Source: JBFWMG01 sp050251715 | Lineage (GTDB): Bacteria; Desulfobacterota; Desulfovibrionia; Desulfovibrionales; Desulfovibrionaceae | Assembly (NCBI GenBank): GCA_050251715.1 | Contig: JBFWMG010000017.1 | Coordinates: 1-64,000, forward strand | Length of the DNA: 64,000 nt | Direction: 5' to 3' | Shown here: positions 61,556 through 64,000 of the stretch, in pieces | Numbering within the stretch: the stretch's first letter is position 1 | Layout of the letters: every line of letters starts with the position of its first letter | Position numbers and translations under genes: made by a program | Notes under the pieces: model-generated | Seen by the model: the letters and a program-made list of their open reading frames with translations, nothing else | Told to the model about the DNA's origin: nothing | The model's database searches: none

Positions 61556-62833
61556 ATGGCGTTTTTACGGTCCCTGTTCTCCCGGTTGGCGACCGGTCCC
61601 GCCTCCCCCCGCCCAACGAACGGGCAGGAGGGGTTCGAGGCCGCGCCCAGCGACACCATGGCGGCCATCAACGAGCTGTCCCAGGTCGTCAAGAACAACC
61701 CGGACGCCGTTGAAATCTATCTCGCGCTCGGCAACCTCTACCGCTCCCATGGCGAGATCGAGCGCGCCGTGCAGATCCGCAACAACCTCATCGTGCGGCC
61801 CGGGCTCGACTCGCGCTTCAAGGCCCGCGCCTGGTACGAACTGGGGCGCGACTACAAGCGCGGCGGCTTTGTGGACCGCGCCCTGCGCGCCTTTGAGGAA
61901 GCGGGCAAGCTGTGGGGCGACAACGAGGCCATCACCAGCGAACTGGCCCTGCTTTCCGCCGACAGCGGCGATTTTGAACGCGCCGCCCGGTTCTACAACA
62001 CCCTCAAGAATCCCAGGGCCGAGGCGCACTATCTGGTGCGCCTCGGCCAGGCCGCATTCGCCCGTGGCAACGACGCGCTGGGCCGCAAATGGCTGGCCAA
62101 GGCGCTCAAGGTCTATCCCGGTTCCGTGGAGGCGTGGCTCGCCCGCATCGAGCAGGCCTTTCACAACGAGGAATGGGACGCCATCCGCAACCTTTTGCGC
62201 GACGGCATGGAACAGGTGGCGCCGCCGTTGCGGTTCCTGCTCATGGAAGGGCTGCTGCGCACCATCAAGGGCGCGGACCTGGAAAGCCTGGCCGGTGTGG
62301 CCATGCGCGGCCCTGTACCGTCGCGGCCCGGTGCGAACGCGGCCTCCGGGCCGAACGCGGCCTCCGGGCCGGACGCGGCCTCCGGGCCGAACGCGGCCTC
62401 CGGGCCTGACGACGCCGCGCCCTCCCTGCCCGCCGACGCCTTTCCCAACGCGACCGAAGGGGACAGGCAGTTGTGCCGCGCCGTGTTGCCGGTGCTGGAA
62501 AACCAGCCGCCGGACCTGCTGCTGGAGTATTACGGGGCATGGATTCTCATGATGTGCGGCGACTATGACCGCGCCCGCAACTGGCTGGAAAAAACCCTGG
62601 TGCTCAAGCCCGGATTCTGGCCCGCCCGCCTGGAACTGCTGGCGCTGTCCATGTCCGACCAGGCGTTGAGCCCTGTCTTCAAGGTGCAGCTCGAATTCTT
62701 CGTGTCCCAGGCACGGCAGGTCAAGCGGTTCGTCTGCCGGTCCTGCGGCCTGAAGCGCGAACAGATCTTCTTCACCTGCCAGCGCTGCCACAGCTGGCAT
62801 TCCATTGCCTTCCGCACCGTGTTGACCGACTGA
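61556..62833 (+). CDS. LapB-like TPR protein with C-terminal rubredoxin-type metal-binding domain
   Basis: 425 residues. TPR-like helices (about 40-250: AVEIYLALGNLYRSHGEIERAVQIRNNLI and on) are interrupted by four copies of a six-residue repeat NAASGP (about 261-284). TPR-like helices resume, and the protein ends in a zinc-knuckle or rubredoxin-like domain (CRSCGLKREQIFFTCQRCHSWHS). LapB/YciM has this TPR-plus-rubredoxin form and regulates LpxC turnover. The expected N-terminal membrane helix is not obvious, since the protein starts FLRSLFSRLATGPAS; the LapA-like protein upstream may anchor it. Confidence 0.82.
   Translation: MAFLRSLFSRLATGPASPRPTNGQEGFEAAPSDTMAAINELSQVVKNNPDAVEIYLALGNLYRSHGEIERAVQIRNNLIVRPGLDSRFKARAWYELGRDYKRGGFVDRALRAFEEAGKLWGDNEAITSELALLSADSGDFERAARFYNTLKNPRAEAHYLVRLGQAAFARGNDALGRKWLAKALKVYPGSVEAWLARIEQAFHNEEWDAIRNLLRDGMEQVAPPLRFLLMEGLLRTIKGADLESLAGVAMRGPVPSRPGANAASGPNAASGPDAASGPNAASGPDDAAPSLPADAFPNATEGDRQLCRAVLPVLENQPPDLLLEYYGAWILMMCGDYDRARNWLEKTLVLKPGFWPARLELLALSMSDQALSPVFKVQLEFFVSQARQVKRFVCRSCGLKREQIFFTCQRCHSWHSIAFRTVLTD
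62336..62407 (+). repeat. Four tandem 18-bp repeats inside the LapB-like gene
   Basis: The unit (A/G)ACGCGGCCTCCGGGCC(G/T) occurs four times and encodes (N/D)AASGP each time, so copy number can change without shifting the frame. Near-perfect identity points to recent slippage or strong constraint. Confidence 0.9.
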
Positions 62834-62913
62834 TGGCCTGCGCCCGCCGCCGCGAGAATGAACAACAACTGTTCAATGACATATTTTAACCTATTGGCAT
62901 TCCTACTATCTCA

Positions 62914-64000
62914 ATGACAGCCCCCAAGCTAACCCCCATGTTCGAGCAGTACTTGAGCATCAAGGCGCAGTATCCTGACGCCCTGCTCTTTTACCGCATG
63001 GGCGACTTTTACGAGATGTTTTTCGAGGACGCCGAGGTGGCGGCCAGGGAACTGCAAATCACCCTGACCTGCCGCAATCCCAATGCCGACTGCCGCGTGC
63101 CCATGTGCGGCGTGCCCCACCACGCGGCGGACACCTATCTGCCCCAATTGCTGGACAAGGGATACAAGGTCGCCATCTGCGACCAGGTGGAGGATCCCCG
63201 CCAGGCCAAGGGCTTGGTCAAGCGCGAGGTGGTGCGCGTGCTCACGCCGGGCACGGTGGTGGAGGACAACTCGCTCACGGCCAAGAACCACACCTACCTT
63301 GCCGCGCTGTGCTGGGACCGGGACAAGGGCCAGGGCGGCCTGGCCTGGGTGGACGTGTCCACGGGCGAATGGTCGGGCATCCAGACGCGCAAGGAGCACG
63401 AGCTGTGGCAATGGGCGCTCAAGATGGGGCCGCGCGAAATCATCCTGCCCGAAGAGATGGCCATGCCCGCCGGGGTGGCCGGGGACGGCGTGTACGTCAA
63501 CAGGGTGCCGTTCAAGGCGTTTTTCGACCCGCGCCGGGCCGAGGAAAAACTGCTGCGCGCCCAGCGGGTCGCCAGCCTCCAGGTGCTCGACCTGGATGAC
63601 AAGCGCGAACTGACCGGCGCCTGCGGCGCGCTCATCAGCTATCTGACCCAGACCCAAAAGCAGGATCCGGCCCATCTGTGGCAGTTCAAGCCGCTCAATC
63701 TGTCCCGCCATCTGCTCCTGGACGAATTGACGGAACGCAATCTTGAGATTTTCCGGACCCTTGACGGCCGCACGGGCAAGGGTACCCTGTGGTGGGTGCT
63801 GGACAAGACCATGACCCCCATGGGCGGCCGCCTGCTGCGCGAGCGGCTGCGCCACCCGTGGCGCGACCTGAGCCCGGCCACGGCCTGCCTGGACGTGGTG
63901 GCCTGGCTGCACGGGGCGGACGACATGCGCGCCGCCCTGCGGCAAAGCCTGGACCAGGTTTTTGACATGGAGCGGCTCGCCACGCGCATCTTTCTGGGCC
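62914..64000 (+). CDS. mutS: DNA mismatch repair protein MutS, N-terminal part
   Basis: The first 362 codons are in the window; the frame runs off the right edge with no stop. The mismatch-binding domain is clear: LTPMFEQYLSIKAQYPDALLFYRMGDFYEMFFEDAE includes the FYE motif, followed by CGVPHHAADTYLPQLLDKGYKVAICDQVEDP. The connector and lever start at about residue 260. The Walker region lies outside. ATG 62914 has no good ribosome site; the next in-frame ATG (62938) also lacks one. An AT-rich stretch just upstream could hold a promoter. Confidence 0.95.
   Translation, partial: MTAPKLTPMFEQYLSIKAQYPDALLFYRMGDFYEMFFEDAEVAARELQITLTCRNPNADCRVPMCGVPHHAADTYLPQLLDKGYKVAICDQVEDPRQAKGLVKREVVRVLTPGTVVEDNSLTAKNHTYLAALCWDRDKGQGGLAWVDVSTGEWSGIQTRKEHELWQWALKMGPREIILPEEMAMPAGVAGDGVYVNRVPFKAFFDPRRAEEKLLRAQRVASLQVLDLDDKRELTGACGALISYLTQTQKQDPAHLWQFKPLNLSRHLLLDELTERNLEIFRTLDGRTGKGTLWWVLDKTMTPMGGRLLRERLRHPWRDLSPATACLDVVAWLHGADDMRAALRQSLDQVFDMERLATRIFLG

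Overview
This GC-rich window most likely comes from a Desulfovibrionaceae-type sulfate reducer (former Deltaproteobacteria). The assignment is inferred from family knowledge of the following genes: a Tat-exported periplasmic [NiFe] hydrogenase, a cytochrome c553 - SCO - cytochrome oxidase cluster with a diheme subunit II, a HesB/IscA-type selenoprotein, the selenium-linked protein YedF, LL-diaminopimelate aminotransferase, and the housekeeping run hslV-ispE-tRNA(Gln)-prs-rplY-pth-carD-rho. No database search was possible.

Layout. 0-9 kb: the tail of an amino-acid-kinase-type protein, a HesB selenoprotein whose in-frame UGA is read as Sec, pyrR, a ferredoxin-nitroreductase with a divergent HxlR regulator, hslU-argB, an HtpX-like M48 protease, a DegP/MucD-type protease and tRNA-Arg(CCT). 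9-16.5 kb: an aerobic terminal oxidase operon in tight coding order (cytochrome c553, SCO, subunits I, III, IV, II, CtaB-like prenyltransferase, a small membrane protein, an M23 peptidase). 16.5-23.2 kb: a GGDEF protein, two small unknown genes, an MltD-like lytic transglycosylase, a solute-binding protein, a nucleoside transporter and a PPOX-family protein. 23.3-29.3 kb: the [NiFe] hydrogenase and its maturation protease, with a proline-rich TonB-like/hydrolase-like protein and a GGCT-like protein in between. 29.3-42 kb: a long minus-strand block of core genes (rho, carD, pth, rplY, prs, tRNA-Gln, ispE, hslV, macrodomain, BepA-like M48 protease, cysS, DUF3108, RluB-type synthase, yedF). 42-49.7 kb: an envelope lipid cluster (msbA, DUF374, LpxL-like), a CHASE2-adenylate cyclase and an MFS transporter. 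49.7-51.6 kb: a gene-poor region with short repeats. 51.6-64 kb: a YHS-like protein, folK, dapL, xerD, a structured intergenic region, trmO, a flavin reductase/MarR pair, a multidomain tRNA nucleotidyltransferase, a HIT protein, a LapA/LapB-like pair and the 5' part of mutS.

The most unusual signals are non-coding. Two 106-bp repeats (about 84% identical) and a third element of nearly the same length but different sequence each sit exactly on the 3' end of a minus-strand gene and supply its TAG stop codon. All three have inverted ends enclosing internal hairpins. A 37-bp perfect inverted repeat and a 28-bp tandem repeat follow xerD, and a 14-bp perfect palindrome precedes the oxidase operon. 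folK shows no ATG, GTG or TTG start in its open frame. Taken together, the genes describe an anaerobe that oxidises H2 in the periplasm, can reduce O2 for defence or energy, and uses selenium.
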